This document shows, piece after piece, positions 1 through 9,250 of a DNA stretch of 64,000 bases; positions within the stretch are counted from its first letter, which is position 1, and each line of letters starts with the position of its first letter. Origin of the DNA: Nioella ostreopsis. Lineage in GTDB: Bacteria > Pseudomonadota > Alphaproteobacteria > Rhodobacterales > Rhodobacteraceae. Location of the stretch: positions 1 to 64,000 of the forward strand of contig NZ_RCIQ01000001.1 in assembly GCF_004000255.1 (NCBI RefSeq), in the 5' to 3' direction. Made by a program: the position numbers and the translations under genes. The notes below the pieces were generated by a model. That model was not told the DNA's origin and made no database searches. It worked only from the letters and a program-made list of their open reading frames with translations.

Positions 1-21
1 GTGTCGAAGATCCTCGCATAA
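1..21 (+). CDS. tuf: C-terminal end of elongation factor Tu (partial)
   Basis: The first seven codons read VSKILA followed by TAA. EF-Tu proteins end in a very similar tail (GAGVVSKI plus one or two residues), and tuf directly precedes rpsJ in many Proteobacteria. Only the last six residues are visible, so the call rests on this tail, the position before the S10 operon and the strong terminator just downstream. Confidence 0.6.
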   Translation: MSKILA

Positions 22-46
22 GCGACAGGATCACCAGGACTAACGG

Positions 47-76
47 AAAGGCCCGCTCAAATGAGCGGGCCTTTTT
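47..76 (+). terminator. Intrinsic terminator after tuf
   Basis: A perfect 12-bp stem (AAAGGCCCGCTC / GAGCGGGCCTTT) with an AAAT loop is followed by more T. It separates the tuf transcript from the S10 operon, so rpsJ needs its own promoter in the 400 bp that follow. Confidence 0.9.
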
Positions 77-80
77 GATT

Positions 81-489
81 GGGACGCGGCCCGGACAGCG
101 ACGGGGTCATCTGAACGTTAGCGCATTGCCGACGCACGCGGGGGCGATCCGAACAGTAGGTGATGCCACTTTATCCAGGCCAAACCCGCAAACGCTCACA
201 ATGTCGCGCTTCCCTCACCAAATCGCCTCCGCGTCGGGGCGCGTCGGCAATGCGCGGCGGCTTCGCCTTGATTCCGCGCCCGGTGCCTGCAACTGGTTGG
301 GCAACGGAAGGTGGTGGAAATCCCCAACTTTCCCCTTGCCCCATCCCCCCATCCCCTGTACATCGCGCGGGTTCGCTGATGCGGACTGCTTGAGAAGCGG
401 GATTCGGTCCCGCTTTTTGAGTTCGACGAGGGCCGGGGGAATGAGCCGCCGGTCGTCCTATCAACTCCAAGCCTGAAAGGGCGAATGAC
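81..489 (+). promoter_or_regulatory. S10 operon leader region with terminator-like hairpin
   Basis: This 400-bp stretch between the tuf terminator and rpsJ has no convincing gene. Near its 3' end, at 395-418, an 8-bp perfect stem (AAGCGGGA / TCCCGCTT) with a TTCGG loop runs into five T, which is an intrinsic-terminator shape about 70 nt before the rpsJ start. It may act as an attenuator in the leader. Where the promoter lies could not be decided. Confidence 0.45.
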
Positions 490-798
490 ATGCAAAGTCA
501 GAACATTCGTATCCGGCTCAAGGCGTTTGACTATCGTGTGCTGGATGCCTCCACGCAAGAGATCGTCAACACCGCCAAGCGGACCGGCGCGCAAGTTCGC
601 GGACCGATCCCGCTGCCGAACAAGATCGAGAAATTCACGGTTCTCCGTGGCCCCCATGTTGACAAGAAGAGCCGGGACCAGTGGGAAATCCGTACCCACA
701 AGCGCCTGCTCGACATCGTTGACCCGACCCCGCAGACCGTGGACGCGCTGATGAAGCTCGACCTCGCGGCCGGCGTCGACGTTCAGATTTCGGTCTAA
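490..798 (+). CDS. rpsJ: 30S ribosomal protein S10
   Basis: The 102-residue protein has the normal S10 length and its conserved core ([26 protein letters not shown]). It sits in the 30S head and, as NusE, also takes part in transcription antitermination. The start follows an AAGGG Shine-Dalgarno sequence. It opens a four-gene block rpsJ-rplC-rplD-rplW, with rplC 13 bp downstream behind a strong AGGAGG site. Confidence 0.98.
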   Translation: MQSQNIRIRLKAFDYRVLDASTQEIVNTAKRTGAQVRGPIPLPNKIEKFTVLRGPHVDKKSRDQWEIRTHKRLLDIVDPTPQTVDALMKLDLAAGVDVQISV

Positions 799-811
799 GG
801 AGGGCAATCAG

Positions 812-1534
812 ATGCGCTCTGGATTGATCGCCAAGAAGGTAGGCATGACCCGCCTGTTCATGGAAGACGGCAAGCAGATTCCTGTGACCGTTCTTCAGCT
901 TGATAACCTGCAGGTCGTGTCGCAGCGCACCTCCGAGAAGGATGGCTATTCGGCCGTTCAGCTCGGCGCGGGCACCCCGAAGGTCAAGCGCGTTTCCAAG
1001 GCCATGCGCGGTCACTTCGCCGGTAACGGCGTGGCCCCCAAGCGCAAGCTGGCCGAATTCCGCGTGACCCCGGACAACCTGATCGAAGTGGGCGCCGAAC
1101 TGTCGGCCGAACACTTCCTCGAAGGCCAGAAGGTCGACGTGTCCGGCACCTCGATCGGTAAAGGCTTCGCCGGTGCCATGAAGCGGCACAACTTCGGTGG
1201 TCTGCGCGCCTCTCACGGCGTGTCGATCAGCCACCGGTCGCACGGCTCCACCGGTCAGTGTCAGGACCCGGGCCGCGTGTTCAAAGGCAAGAAGATGGCC
1301 GGCCACATGGGCGCCGTGCGCGTCACCACCCAGAACCTGGAAGTCGTCAAGACCGATGCAGACCGCGGTCTGATCATGGTCAAGGGCGCCGTTCCAGGAT
1401 CGAAGGGTGGCTGGGTCACCATCAAGGATGCCGTGAAGAAGAAACTGCCCGATGGCGTTCCGTTCCCCGCAGCCGTGAAATCGGCCGCCGTGGACGCGCC
1501 GGTCGAGGCTCCTGCTGAAGGAGCGGAAGAATGA
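812..1534 (+). CDS. rplC: 50S ribosomal protein L3
   Basis: At 240 residues it is longer than the roughly 210-residue E. coli L3 because of an alanine/glutamate-rich C-terminal tail (ends [11 protein letters not shown]), a common alphaproteobacterial extension. The L3 core is clear: [13 protein letters not shown] near the N-terminus and the loop [20 protein letters not shown], which reaches toward the peptidyl-transferase centre. The stop overlaps the rplD start as ATGA, implying translational coupling. Confidence 0.98.
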   Translation: MRSGLIAKKVGMTRLFMEDGKQIPVTVLQLDNLQVVSQRTSEKDGYSAVQLGAGTPKVKRVSKAMRGHFAGNGVAPKRKLAEFRVTPDNLIEVGAELSAEHFLEGQKVDVSGTSIGKGFAGAMKRHNFGGLRASHGVSISHRSHGSTGQCQDPGRVFKGKKMAGHMGAVRVTTQNLEVVKTDADRGLIMVKGAVPGSKGGWVTIKDAVKKKLPDGVPFPAAVKSAAVDAPVEAPAEGAEE

Positions 1535-2151
1535 AACTTGATGTAATCAAGCTCGATGGCGGTTCTGCCGGTACCGTGGATCTGGACGAAGCGCTCTTCG
1601 GCCTGGAACCGCGCGCCGACATCCTGCACCGCGTCGTTCGCTGGCAGCGCAACAATGCGCAGGCCGGCACCCACAAGGTGAAGACCCGGTCGGAAACCAG
1701 CTACTCGACCAAGAAGATCTACCGTCAGAAGGGCACCGGTGGCGCACGCCACGGGGACCGGAACGCGCCGATCTTCCGCAAGGGTGGTGTCTACAAGGGC
1801 CCGACCCCGCGTAGCCACGGCCACGACCTGCCGAAGAAGTTCCGCAAGCTCGGCCTGCGTCACGCCCTGTCCGCAAAGGCGGCAGCGGGTGAACTGGTCG
1901 TTCTGGACAGCATCTCGATGGACGTCGCAAAAACCTCCGTTCTGGCCAAGCAGGTCAAGGAACTGGGTTGGAAGCGCGCGCTGATCATCGACGGCGCCGA
2001 CGTGGACGCAAACTTCGCCAAGGCCGCGCGCAACATCGAGGGTCTCGATGTTCTGCCGACCATGGGCGCAAACGTCTATGACATCCTCAAGCGTGACACC
2101 CTGGTGATCACCAAGGCGGGTGTCGAAGCACTGGAGGCTCGACTGAAATGA
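1531..2151 (+). CDS. rplD: 50S ribosomal protein L4
   Basis: The 206-residue protein carries the L4 exit-tunnel loop signature ([17 protein letters not shown], then FRKGG) around residues 65-90. L4 lines the nascent-peptide tunnel; in E. coli it also represses its own operon through the S10 leader, a role not demonstrated in alphaproteobacteria. It overlaps rplC upstream and rplW downstream by four bases each (ATGA), so the three genes are translationally coupled. Confidence 0.98.
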   Translation: MKLDVIKLDGGSAGTVDLDEALFGLEPRADILHRVVRWQRNNAQAGTHKVKTRSETSYSTKKIYRQKGTGGARHGDRNAPIFRKGGVYKGPTPRSHGHDLPKKFRKLGLRHALSAKAAAGELVVLDSISMDVAKTSVLAKQVKELGWKRALIIDGADVDANFAKAARNIEGLDVLPTMGANVYDILKRDTLVITKAGVEALEARLK

Positions 2152-2444
2152 GCGCGAAGCCCGAACATTACGATGTGATCCGCAAGCCGGTCATCACCGA
2201 AAAGTCGACCATGGCGTCCGAAAACGGCGCGGTTGTTTTTGAGGTGGCGATTGACGCGAACAAGCCCCAGATCAAGGAAGCGGTGGAAAGCCTCTTCGGC
2301 GTGAAGGTGAAGGCGGTCAACACCACCATCACCAAGGGTAAAACCAAGCGGTTCCGCGGCCAGCTCGGCAAGCGGAAGGACGTGAAGAAGGCCTATGTGA
2401 CCCTCGAAGAGGGCAACACAATCGACGTATCGACCGGCCTCTGA
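2148..2444 (+). CDS. rplW: 50S ribosomal protein L23
   Basis: A 98-residue L23 with the expected start ([15 protein letters not shown]) and the core around [12 protein letters not shown]23 forms the docking site at the tunnel exit for trigger factor and SRP. It is the last gene of the first ribosomal block: an intrinsic terminator follows within 30 bp and rplB lies 970 bp away behind an unrelated kinase gene. Confidence 0.98.
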   Translation: MSAKPEHYDVIRKPVITEKSTMASENGAVVFEVAIDANKPQIKEAVESLFGVKVKAVNTTITKGKTKRFRGQLGKRKDVKKAYVTLEEGNTIDVSTGL

Positions 2445-2470
2445 TCATCTGGTCACTATGATTGAGGGAA

Positions 2471-2497
2471 CCCTCGGCGAAAGCCGGGGGTTTTCTT
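2471..2497 (+). terminator. Intrinsic terminator after rplW
   Basis: The stem CCCTCGGC / GCCGGGGG (one T-G wobble) closes on a GAAA tetraloop and is followed by TTTTCTT. It ends the rpsJ-rplC-rplD-rplW transcript, so rplB onward must be transcribed separately or by read-through. Confidence 0.85.
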
Positions 2498-2549
2498 GTT
2501 TTGGGGATGCCCCATATGGTTTGGGGGATCGGACGAAGGGGTTATGATT

Positions 2550-3035
2550 ATGTCGAGCGGCCAAGCCGAACTGCATTTCCTGTGCGGAAAGATCGCGGCG
2601 GGGAAATCGACCTTGTCAAAGGCATTGGCGGCAGAGCATCGCGCGGTGGTGCTGTCAGAGGACGAGTGGCTGCCGCTGCTCTACCCTGACGAACTGGTGA
2701 CGATCCCCGATTATGTGCGCTGTTCCATACGGTTGAAAAAGGTTGTGGGGCCGCTGGTGCGCGACTTGCTGGCAGCGGGGGTGAGCGTGGTGCTGGATTT
2801 CCCGGCCAACACGGTCGAGCAGCGCCGATGGATGAAGGAGCTGGCCGACAGCACTGGTGCACCGCACACCCTTCATTACCTCGACGTTTCGGATGAGGTC
2901 TGCAAGGCCCGCCTAAAAGCGCGCAATGCAGGCGGCGAGCACCCGTTCGAAGTGACGGATGAGCAGTTCGAGAAGATCACCAGCCACTTCGTGCCGCCGA
3001 GCGAGGGGGAAGGGTTCAGGATGGCGGTGCATTGA
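2550..3035 (+). CDS. AAA_33/zeta-toxin-like P-loop kinase or ATPase
   Basis: The 161-residue protein begins with a Walker A motif, GKIAAGKST at residues 13-21, followed by an SEDEWLPLL segment and an LDFPANTVEQRRWMKE segment. This layout belongs to small P-loop kinases of the AAA_33/zeta-toxin-like group, whose substrates range from nucleotides and sugars to antibiotics. The start at 2550 is chosen because a GAAGGGG site lies 9 bases upstream; ATG 2544 is an alternative. It sits alone between two terminators inside the ribosomal cluster, so it is not an obvious part of ribosome assembly. The substrate is unknown. Confidence 0.75.
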   Translation: MSSGQAELHFLCGKIAAGKSTLSKALAAEHRAVVLSEDEWLPLLYPDELVTIPDYVRCSIRLKKVVGPLVRDLLAAGVSVVLDFPANTVEQRRWMKELADSTGAPHTLHYLDVSDEVCKARLKARNAGGEHPFEVTDEQFEKITSHFVPPSEGEGFRMAVH

Positions 3036-3285
3036 GCTTAGGGCATGGGCTCGGAGCGGAATCAAGGTCGTAGGCCGCCGCTCGATTGCCAGACTGCCCC
3101 CCGGGCTGGTGATTTGGTTGAGGTCAGCGCAACGCTTTGACGCTCCGAGGAGTTGTAGAGATAAACTGCGCCCCATAGATGTTGCTTCGCCATCCTGCGG
3201 TCTGTCGATCCCAAGGCGCGCTCCATTTGTCATCTACGGTGCTTGACCCCACCCCCCGAACCCCCTAAGAGACCCCATCGGCAAG
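3036..3285. other. Non-coding stretch between kinase gene and rplB
   Basis: No open frame here has a plausible start or composition; frames over 3040-3245 look like ordinary high-GC noise. A terminator lies at its end, and the rplB promoter probably lies between that and 3400. Confidence 0.5.
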
Positions 3286-3314
3286 GCCCCGGATTCGTCC
3301 GGGGCTCTGCTTTT
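3286..3314 (+). terminator. Intrinsic terminator upstream of rplB
   Basis: A perfect 8-bp stem GCCCCGGA / TCCGGGGC on a TTCG loop is followed by TCTGCTTTT. It would end transcripts coming from the kinase gene, leaving rplB with its own promoter in the next 100 bp. Confidence 0.75.
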
Positions 3315-3415
3315 GTCCGCAAGGACATTCACGACGGGCACCTACGGGGGCCTATAACATCAGGGTTTCGCGGCAACTGCTGCATGACCCGCACAGAAAA
3401 CGGAAGACAGTAAAC

Positions 3416-4258
3416 ATGGCACTCAAGTCGTATAAGCCGACGACGCCGGGCCAGCGTGGGCTGGTTCTGATCGACCGTTCGGAGCTGTGGAAAGGACGTC
3501 CTGTCAAGGCCCTCACCGAGGGTCTGACGAAGTCGGGCGGCCGGAACAACACCGGACGGATCACGATGCGCCGCCGCGGCGGTGGGGCAAAGCGCCTCTA
3601 TCGCATCGTCGATTTCAAGCGGAACAAGTTCGACGTCACCGCGACCGTCGAGCGGATCGAATATGACCCCAACCGGACCGCGTTCATCGCCCTGGTCAAG
3701 TACGAAGACGGCGAGCAGGCCTATATCCTCGCTCCGCAGCGTCTGGGACTTGGCGACAAGGTGATCGCCTCGGCCAAGGCCGACATCAAGCCCGGTAACG
3801 CGATGCCCTTCTCGGGTATGCCGATCGGTACCATCGTCCACAATATCGAACTGAAGCCCGGCAAGGGTGGCCAGATCGCACGCGCCGCGGGCACCTATGC
3901 CCAGTTCGTCGGCCGTGACGGTGGCTACGCCCAGATTCGCCTGTCCTCGGGCGAGCTTCGCCTCGTGCGTCAGGAATGCATGGCCACCGTTGGTGCCGTG
4001 TCGAACCCGGACAACTCGAACCAGAATATCGGTAAGGCCGGTCGCAACCGCCACAAGGGCATCCGCCCCTCTGTGCGTGGTGTCGTGATGAACCCGGTCG
4101 ATCACCCCCATGGTGGTGGTGAAGGCCGGACCTCTGGCGGCCGTCACCCGGTTACCCCCTGGGGCAAGCCGACCAAAGGGGCTCGTACCCGCAACAAGAA
4201 CAAGGCGTCGTCGAAGCTGATCATCCGCTCGCGTCACGCCAAGAAGAAAGGGCGCTAA
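3416..4258 (+). CDS. rplB: 50S ribosomal protein L2
   Basis: The 280-residue protein matches L2 over its whole length, with the N-terminal [15 protein letters not shown] and the C-terminal catalytic-region signature [10 protein letters not shown] (around residues 227-236). L2 binds 23S rRNA domain IV and is needed for subunit association. It starts the second block rplB-rpsS-rplV-rpsC-rplP. The ribosome-binding site is weak (GGAAGA). Confidence 0.98.
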   Translation: MALKSYKPTTPGQRGLVLIDRSELWKGRPVKALTEGLTKSGGRNNTGRITMRRRGGGAKRLYRIVDFKRNKFDVTATVERIEYDPNRTAFIALVKYEDGEQAYILAPQRLGLGDKVIASAKADIKPGNAMPFSGMPIGTIVHNIELKPGKGGQIARAAGTYAQFVGRDGGYAQIRLSSGELRLVRQECMATVGAVSNPDNSNQNIGKAGRNRHKGIRPSVRGVVMNPVDHPHGGGEGRTSGGRHPVTPWGKPTKGARTRNKNKASSKLIIRSRHAKKKGR

Positions 4259-4261
4259 TCC

Positions 4262-4540
4262 ATGTCGCGTTCCGTCTGGAAAGGTCCTTTTGTCGACTCT
4301 TACGTCCTCAAGAAGGCCGAGAAAGCCCGCGAGTCGGGCCGCAACGAGGTCATCAAGATCTGGTCGCGCCGTTCCACCATCCTGCCCCAGTTCGTGGGCC
4401 TTACCTTCGGCGTCTACAATGGCAAGAAGCATATCCCGGTGAACGTCACCGAGGACATGATTGGCCAGAAGTTCGGTGAATATTCGCCGACGCGGACCTA
4501 TTACGGTCACGCGGCCGACAAGAAAGCGAAGAGGAAGTAA
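4262..4540 (+). CDS. rpsS: 30S ribosomal protein S19
   Basis: The 92-residue S19 has the family core ([17 protein letters not shown], then [29 protein letters not shown]). It lies in the head of the 30S subunit in complex with S13. It is separated from rplB by three bases and from rplV by three bases, consistent with one tightly packed transcript. Confidence 0.98.
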   Translation: MSRSVWKGPFVDSYVLKKAEKARESGRNEVIKIWSRRSTILPQFVGLTFGVYNGKKHIPVNVTEDMIGQKFGEYSPTRTYYGHAADKKAKRK

Positions 4541-4543
4541 GCC

Positions 4544-4924
4544 ATGGGCAAGGATAAGAATCCCCGCCGCGTGGCGGATAACGAGGCGATGGCCAAGCTG
4601 CGCATGCTGCGCACCAGCCCGCAGAAGCTGAACCTCGTCGCACAGATGATCCGTGGCAAGTCCGTGGACAAGGCTCTGGCCGATCTGACCTTCTCGCAGA
4701 AGCGGATCGCACAGGACGTGAAGAAGTGCCTGCAGTCCGCGATTGCCAACGCCGAGAACAACCACAATCTCGACGTGGACGAACTGGTCGTTGCCGAAGC
4801 CTATGTCGGCAAGAACATGGTCATGAAGCGCGGTCGCCCGCGTGGCCGTGGCCGCTTTGGCCGGATCGTGAAGCCGTTTTCGGAACTCACCATCAAGGTG
4901 CGTCAAGTTGAGGAGCAAGCCTAA
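4544..4924 (+). CDS. rplV: 50S ribosomal protein L22
   Basis: A 126-residue L22 with [20 protein letters not shown] and the long beta-hairpin loop ([15 protein letters not shown]) that lines the exit tunnel and is where macrolide-resistance changes arise in other species. The terminal base of its stop codon is the first base of the rpsC start. Confidence 0.98.
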   Translation: MGKDKNPRRVADNEAMAKLRMLRTSPQKLNLVAQMIRGKSVDKALADLTFSQKRIAQDVKKCLQSAIANAENNHNLDVDELVVAEAYVGKNMVMKRGRPRGRGRFGRIVKPFSELTIKVRQVEEQA

Positions 4925-5646
4925 TGGGTCACAAGGTTAATCCGATTGGCATGCGCCTGCAGGTGAACCGCACCTGGGACAGCCGCTGGTATGCCGATAC
5001 CAAGGACTACGGGAACCTCCTGATGGAGGACATCAAGATCCGTGAGTTCATCCACGAAGAGTGCAAGCAGGCGGGCGTGTCCCGTGTGATCATCGAACGT
5101 CCGCACCGCAAGTGCCGCGTCACCGTTCACACCGCGCGTCCGGGCGTGATCATCGGCAAGAAAGGCGCCGATATCGAAACCCTGCGCAAGAAGCTCGCGT
5201 CGATGACCGCGTCGGAATTGCATCTCAACATCGTTGAGATCCGCAAGCCCGAGCTGGATGCTGCCCTGGTGGCAGAATCCATCGCGCAGCAGCTGGAACG
5301 TCGTGTGTCCTTCCGTCGTGCCATGAAGCGCGCCGTGCAGAACGCCATGCGCATGGGTGCCCTGGGCATCCGCGTGAACGTTGCCGGCCGTCTGGGTGGC
5401 GCAGAGATCGCACGGACCGAATGGTATCGTGAGGGCCGTGTGCCGCTTCACACCCTTCGCGCCGACATCGACTATGCACATGCCGAGGCGTCCACGCCCT
5501 ACGGCATCATCGGCATCAAGACCTGGATCTTCAAAGGCGAAATCATGGAGCACGATCCCGCTGCCCGTGACCGTCGCCACGCTGAAGCCCAGGAAGGTGG
5601 CGGACCGCGTCCTCAGGGCGGTGGCCGCGGCCGTCGTGATCGCTAA
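4924..5646 (+). CDS. rpsC: 30S ribosomal protein S3
   Basis: The 240-residue protein has the S3 start ([12 protein letters not shown]), the KH-domain motif [11 protein letters not shown] (about residues 75-85) and a Gly/Arg-rich tail. S3 sits at the mRNA entry tunnel and has helicase activity there. It overlaps rplV by one base, and rplP follows behind a TAAGGAG site. Confidence 0.98.
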   Translation: MGHKVNPIGMRLQVNRTWDSRWYADTKDYGNLLMEDIKIREFIHEECKQAGVSRVIIERPHRKCRVTVHTARPGVIIGKKGADIETLRKKLASMTASELHLNIVEIRKPELDAALVAESIAQQLERRVSFRRAMKRAVQNAMRMGALGIRVNVAGRLGGAEIARTEWYREGRVPLHTLRADIDYAHAEASTPYGIIGIKTWIFKGEIMEHDPAARDRRHAEAQEGGGPRPQGGGRGRRDR

Positions 5647-5659
5647 GGAGTAGAAGAAA

Positions 5660-6073
5660 ATGCTGCAACCGAAGCGCACAAAATTCCGCAAACAGCACAA
5701 GGGCCGCATTCGCGGTGAAGCGAAGGGCGGGTCTGACCTGAACTTCGGCACCTTCGGCCTGAAGGCGCTGCAACCCGAGCGGGTCACCGCCCGTCAGATC
5801 GAAGCCGCCCGTCGGGCCATGACGCGTCACATGAAGCGTCAGGGTCGTGTCTGGATCCGGATCTTCCCCGATCTGCCCGTGACCTCGAAGCCCGTCGAAG
5901 TTCGGATGGGTAAAGGTAAAGGGTCCGTCGATTACTGGGCCTGCAAGGTCAAGCCCGGCCGGATCATGTTCGAGATCGACGGCGTGTCCGAGCCGATCGC
6001 CCGCGAGGCCCTGCGCCTGGCTGCGATGAAGCTGCCGATCAAGACCCGCACCGTGGTCCGCGAAGACTGGTAA
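5660..6073 (+). CDS. rplP: 50S ribosomal protein L16
   Basis: The 137-residue L16 has its normal length, start ([16 protein letters not shown]) and the [17 protein letters not shown] segment around residues 80-98. L16 organises the A-site region of the 50S subunit. It is the last gene of the second block, with a strong terminator 30 bp downstream; rpmC, normally adjacent, is 2 kb away. Confidence 0.98.
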   Translation: MLQPKRTKFRKQHKGRIRGEAKGGSDLNFGTFGLKALQPERVTARQIEAARRAMTRHMKRQGRVWIRIFPDLPVTSKPVEVRMGKGKGSVDYWACKVKPGRIMFEIDGVSEPIAREALRLAAMKLPIKTRTVVREDW

Positions 6074-6076
6074 TTG

Positions 6077-6095
6077 GTGGGCAAACTGCCCACCC
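6077..6095. repeat. Short hairpin GGTGGGCA / TGCCCACC
   Basis: The segment GGTGGGC-AAACT-GCCCACC is a perfect inverted repeat just after the rplP stop. Similar GTGGGCA/TGCCCAC hairpins recur in intergenic DNA of roseobacters (recalled, not searched). A related palindrome occurs at 21308-21331 in this window. It may protect the mRNA 3' end. Confidence 0.5.
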
Positions 6096-6104
6096 TACGA
6101 TATC

Positions 6105-6138
6105 AAAACCCCCGTCGAGCGATCGGCGGGGGTTTTCC
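6105..6138 (+). terminator. Intrinsic terminator after rplP
   Basis: The stem AAAACCCCCG / CGGGGGTTTT encloses a 12-base loop with an inner CGA/TCG pairing. With A on one side and T on the other it could work in both directions. It closes the rplB-rplP block. Confidence 0.85.
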
Positions 6139-6186
6139 TTTTGCTACGATCCGGTTTGCGCGAGCCGTTTGACGTTGAGCGGGGCC

Positions 6187-6251
6187 AAGGCGGTTCGAAC
6201 CGCCTTCCAACCCGATTTCGAAATCGGGTCAAAGCGCCTTCGAAGGCGCTT
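6187..6251. repeat. Array of three perfect palindromes centred on TTCGAA
   Basis: Three perfect inverted repeats follow each other: AAGGCGGTTCGAACCGCCTT (6187-6206), an 18-mer CCCGATTTCGAAATCGGG (6211-6228) and AAGCGCCTTCGAAGGCGCTT (6232-6251). The arms differ but every centre is TTCGAA. The array lies just past the 3' end of the minus-strand gene at 6264. A two-unit version occurs at 46127-46170, also past a gene end. Confidence 0.85.
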
Positions 6252-6263
6252 CCCCGCGTGCCC

Positions 6264-7049
6264 CTATCGGTCCCCGAACATATCCCCCAAGCCGCCAAGC
6301 ACGGATCCCTCGCCCTTGCTGCCGCCCGGCATCGCGGCGCGCATGATGCGGTCGGCGAGGCGCGAGAAGGGCAGGCTTTGCAGCCAGACGGTGCCGGGGC
6401 CTTTCAGGGTGGCAAGGAAGAGCCCTTCACCCCCGAAGACCATGGATTTCAGGTTTCCGGCGCGCTCGATATCGTAGCCGACACTGCCATCCATCGCGGC
6501 CAGGCACCCGGTATCGACGCGCAGGGTCTCGCCCGCCGCAAGCTCGCGCTTGATGACGGTGCCGCCCACGTGGATGAAGGCCATTCCGTCGCCGTTCAGG
6601 CGCTGAAGGATAAAGCCTTCGCCACCGAAAAACCCGACGCCGAGCTTCTTCTGAAACGCGATACCCGTGGTGGTGCCGAAGGCGGCGCAGAGGAAGGCAT
6701 CCTTCTGGCAGATCAGTTCGCCCCCGATCTCGGCCATATTCACCGGGATGATCTTGCCGGGATAGGGGGCCGCGAAGGCCACGCGCTTCTTGCCCTGCCC
6801 GTTATTGGTGAAATGGGTGAGGAAGATGGATTCCCCCGTCAGCACCCGTTTGCCGACATTGAGCAGCGAATTCATGATCCCGCCCGAGGGCCGCGCGCCA
6901 TCGCCCATGCGGCTTTCGAAATCGATGCCATCTTCCAGGTAATTCATCGCTCCGGCCTCGGCGATCACCTTTTCGCCGGGGTCAAGCTCCACCTCGACGA
7001 TCTGCATGTCGTCGCCAAACACCTCATAGTCGACCTCGTGGCATTGCAT
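6264..7049 (-). CDS. TIGR00266/AIM24 family protein
   Basis: The 261-residue protein reads as a TIGR00266 (AIM24-like) member, with the typical start [20 protein letters not shown], a [14 protein letters not shown] segment, and glycine-rich beta strands ending in [11 protein letters not shown]. The family folds as a beta barrel of unknown biochemical role; it is named for a yeast mitochondrial relative. It has no signal peptide or membrane segment. It is transcribed against the ribosomal cluster and shares its strand with the oxygenase gene upstream. Confidence 0.85.
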   Translation of the reverse strand: MQCHEVDYEVFGDDMQIVEVELDPGEKVIAEAGAMNYLEDGIDFESRMGDGARPSGGIMNSLLNVGKRVLTGESIFLTHFTNNGQGKKRVAFAAPYPGKIIPVNMAEIGGELICQKDAFLCAAFGTTTGIAFQKKLGVGFFGGEGFILQRLNGDGMAFIHVGGTVIKRELAAGETLRVDTGCLAAMDGSVGYDIERAGNLKSMVFGGEGLFLATLKGPGTVWLQSLPFSRLADRIMRAAMPGGSKGEGSVLGGLGDMFGDR

Positions 7050-7202
7050 CGGAAAATTCCTTTTTGGTTGCGGAAAATATCGTCCAGCCGAGAATTGACG
7101 CCGCGCGGGCGAGGGTCAAGTGTCCTGTGCGGGGAACAGGCTATGGCGGCTTGATGCGCCGCGCTCAGCTCAGCAGCAGGGCCGCGCAACGCAGCGCGCG
7201 TT

Positions 7203-7823
7203 TCACTCCCACCGGTAGTTGAAACTGACCGAGATCCGTTCCTCTTCGGCCATGTTCATCGGCACCTCGTGGCGCAGCCAGCTTTCCCAGAGCAGCACAT
7301 CGCCCACATCCGGTTTCACATAGATGAAGGTCTTCAGCTCCTCCCGCGCGCCTTTGAGCCGCGCAGGGGCGGCCATCATCCGGCCTGACCGCGGGTCCTC
7401 CAGCTTCAGGGCGCTGGCCCCGTCTGGCATCGCCACATAGGTGGTGCCGGAAATGACGGAATGCGGATGCAGGTGGCTCGAATGCATGCCGCCCTCGGGC
7501 AGGATGTTGATCCACAGATCCTCCAGCACCAGCTGGCGGCCATCGAGATCGAATTCCAGATCTTCGGCGAAGGCCGCGACGTGCTGGTCGAGCACCTTCA
7601 CCAGATCGGCGAAGATCGGAAAGCGCCAGGGCAGGTCGGTGAGCGACGCGTAGGAGGTATAGCCGGGATAGCCATTCTCCTCGCACCATTCCTGTCCCGC
7701 CTCGTCATCTTCGGCGATCACGATGCAGGAATTGTCCAGTTCCTGCGGGTCGATTTCAGGGGCGAACTCCGACAGGCGGGCGCGGTACAGGCGGGTCACG
7801 AAGAGGGAGGATATCTGGGGCAT
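7203..7823 (-). CDS. TIGR02466-family putative 2OG-Fe(II) oxygenase
   Basis: The 206-residue protein matches the TIGR02466 family of putative 2-oxoglutarate/Fe(II) oxygenases. Candidate metal ligands are in HSSHLHPHS (residues 114-122) and H185 in WLRHEVP, with the likely 2-oxoglutarate-binding arginine in ERISVSFNYRW (R196). The substrate is unknown. It lies on the minus strand between rplP and rpmC, 150 bp upstream of the TIGR00266 gene, and may share its transcript. Confidence 0.8.
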   Translation of the reverse strand: MPQISSLFVTRLYRARLSEFAPEIDPQELDNSCIVIAEDDEAGQEWCEENGYPGYTSYASLTDLPWRFPIFADLVKVLDQHVAAFAEDLEFDLDGRQLVLEDLWINILPEGGMHSSHLHPHSVISGTTYVAMPDGASALKLEDPRSGRMMAAPARLKGAREELKTFIYVKPDVGDVLLWESWLRHEVPMNMAEEERISVSFNYRWE

Positions 7824-8052
7824 GTGCTGCTATTACTCCACCACAAAGAGCTATGCGAGGGGGCAGATTGCCAGAGGGAGCAAGAGTTGGAAACTCCCCC
7901 TTGCCCTTCACGGCCCATACCCCTATAGAGCGGCATCTGCCGAGTCCCCGGGTCCCCCCGGGGATTCGTCGTTTGTCATATAACCACCAGGGCCAAGGTT
8001 ACCCTCAGCAACCCGAGGCGCCTTCTGGTGATTGTAAGAAAAGGAAAAGGCG

Positions 8053-8259
8053 ATGAACGCCCAGGAACTGCGTGACAAGACGCCGGATCAACTCCGGGAA
8101 GAGCTTGCCAATCTGAAGAAAGAGGCCTTCAACCTGCGCTTCCAGCAGGCCACCGGCCAAATCGAGAACACCGCGCGTATGCGCAACGTGCGCCGCTCTG
8201 CGGCCCGCGTTCTGACGATCCTGAACGAAAAAGCGGCTGCTGCCGCGGCGGAGGCGTAA
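8053..8259 (+). CDS. rpmC: 50S ribosomal protein L29
   Basis: A 68-residue L29 ([21 protein letters not shown], then [19 protein letters not shown]). It lies near the tunnel exit next to L23. It opens the third ribosomal block, which runs to rpmD. An AAGGAAAAGG site precedes the start. The 230 bp upstream should hold its promoter, but no clear hexamers were identified. Confidence 0.97.
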   Translation: MNAQELRDKTPDQLREELANLKKEAFNLRFQQATGQIENTARMRNVRRSAARVLTILNEKAAAAAAEA

Positions 8260-8263
8260 GACA

Positions 8264-8494
8264 ATGCCCAAACGTATCCTTACCGGCACCGTCACCAGCG
8301 ACAAGAACGAACAGACCGTCACCGTGTCTGTCGAACGCCGCTTCAAGCACCCCGTGCTGCAGAAGACCATCCGTAAGTCCAAGAAGTACCGGGCTCACGA
8401 TGCCAACAACACTTTCAAAACCGGCGACACCGTCCGTATCCAGGAATGTGCACCGATTTCGAAGTCGAAACGCTGGGAAGTGATCGCGAACTAA
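8264..8494 (+). CDS. rpsQ: 30S ribosomal protein S17
   Basis: The 76-residue S17 has the OB-fold core ([48 protein letters not shown]). It binds 16S rRNA early in assembly. Four bases separate it from rpmC. Confidence 0.97.
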   Translation: MPKRILTGTVTSDKNEQTVTVSVERRFKHPVLQKTIRKSKKYRAHDANNTFKTGDTVRIQECAPISKSKRWEVIAN

Positions 8495-8568
8495 GCGATC
8501 TCCTTTCAGATTGAACGAAACCCTGGGGGAATTAACAAGACCAGCCCCCACAGGTCGGGAGAAACCAC

Positions 8569-8937
8569 ATGATCCAGATGCAGACCAATCTGGATGTCGC
8601 TGACAACTCCGGCGCTCGCCGGGTGCAGTGCATCAAGGTCCTGGGTGGTTCCAAGCGTAAATACGCCTCCGTCGGCGACATCATTGTCGTCTCGGTGAAG
8701 GAAGCCATCCCGCGCGGCCGCGTGAAGAAAGGGGACGTCCGCAAGGCCGTCGTCGTGCGCACCGCCAAGGAAGTTCGCCGTGAAGACGGCACCGCCATCC
8801 GCTTTGACCGCAACGCCGCCGTGATCCTGAACAACGCAGGTGAGCCGGTCGGTACCCGTATCTTCGGGCCGGTCGTGCGCGAACTGCGTGCCAAGAACTT
8901 CATGAAGATCATCTCGCTCGCCCCGGAGGTGCTGTAA
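8569..8937 (+). CDS. rplN: 50S ribosomal protein L14
   Basis: The 122-residue L14 begins [22 protein letters not shown] and contains [17 protein letters not shown] and the C-terminal [12 protein letters not shown], all family hallmarks. L14 contributes to intersubunit bridges. rplX starts one base after its stop codon. Confidence 0.98.
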   Translation: MIQMQTNLDVADNSGARRVQCIKVLGGSKRKYASVGDIIVVSVKEAIPRGRVKKGDVRKAVVVRTAKEVRREDGTAIRFDRNAAVILNNAGEPVGTRIFGPVVRELRAKNFMKIISLAPEVL

Positions 8938-8938
8938 G

Positions 8939-9250
8939 ATGGCTGCTAAGCTGAAAACCGGCGACAAGGTCGTCGTGCTGGCCGGCAAGGACAAGGGCAA
9001 GGAAGGCACCATCGCCTCCGTCGACCCCAAGGCCGGCAAAGCCGTCGTGGACGGCATCAACATGGCAATCCGCCATACCCGTCAGAGCCAGACCGACCAG
9101 GGCGGCCGCCTTCCCAAGGCAATGCCGATCCAGCTGTCGAACCTCGCGCTGATCGACGCAAACGGCAAACCGACCCGCGTTGGCTTCCGCATGGAAGGCG
9201 ACAAGAAGGTCCGTTACGCCAAGACCACGGGGGACGTGATCGATGCTTGA
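8939..9250 (+). CDS. rplX: 50S ribosomal protein L24
   Basis: The 103-residue L24 has the KOW motif near the N-terminus ([20 protein letters not shown]). L24 initiates 50S assembly. Its last eight bases overlap the start of rplE, which suggests translational coupling. Confidence 0.97.
   Translation: MAAKLKTGDKVVVLAGKDKGKEGTIASVDPKAGKAVVDGINMAIRHTRQSQTDQGGRLPKAMPIQLSNLALIDANGKPTRVGFRMEGDKKVRYAKTTGDVIDA

Noticed and set aside
75-476. A 133-codon plus-strand frame in the S10 leader
   Set aside because: No ribosome-binding site, low-complexity composition, and it overlaps the tuf terminator and the leader hairpin.
3036-3245. A gene remnant between the P-loop kinase and rplB
   Set aside because: No frame resembles any family I know, and there is no internal evidence of decay from a specific gene.
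3329-4918. A 529-codon open frame on the minus strand across rplB, rpsS and rplV
   Set aside because: It lies antisense to three clear ribosomal genes and has the Arg/Gly/His-rich composition of frames opened by high-GC third positions. The same applies to long minus frames at 9057-11165, 16183-17838, 32067-33812 and 59801-61714.
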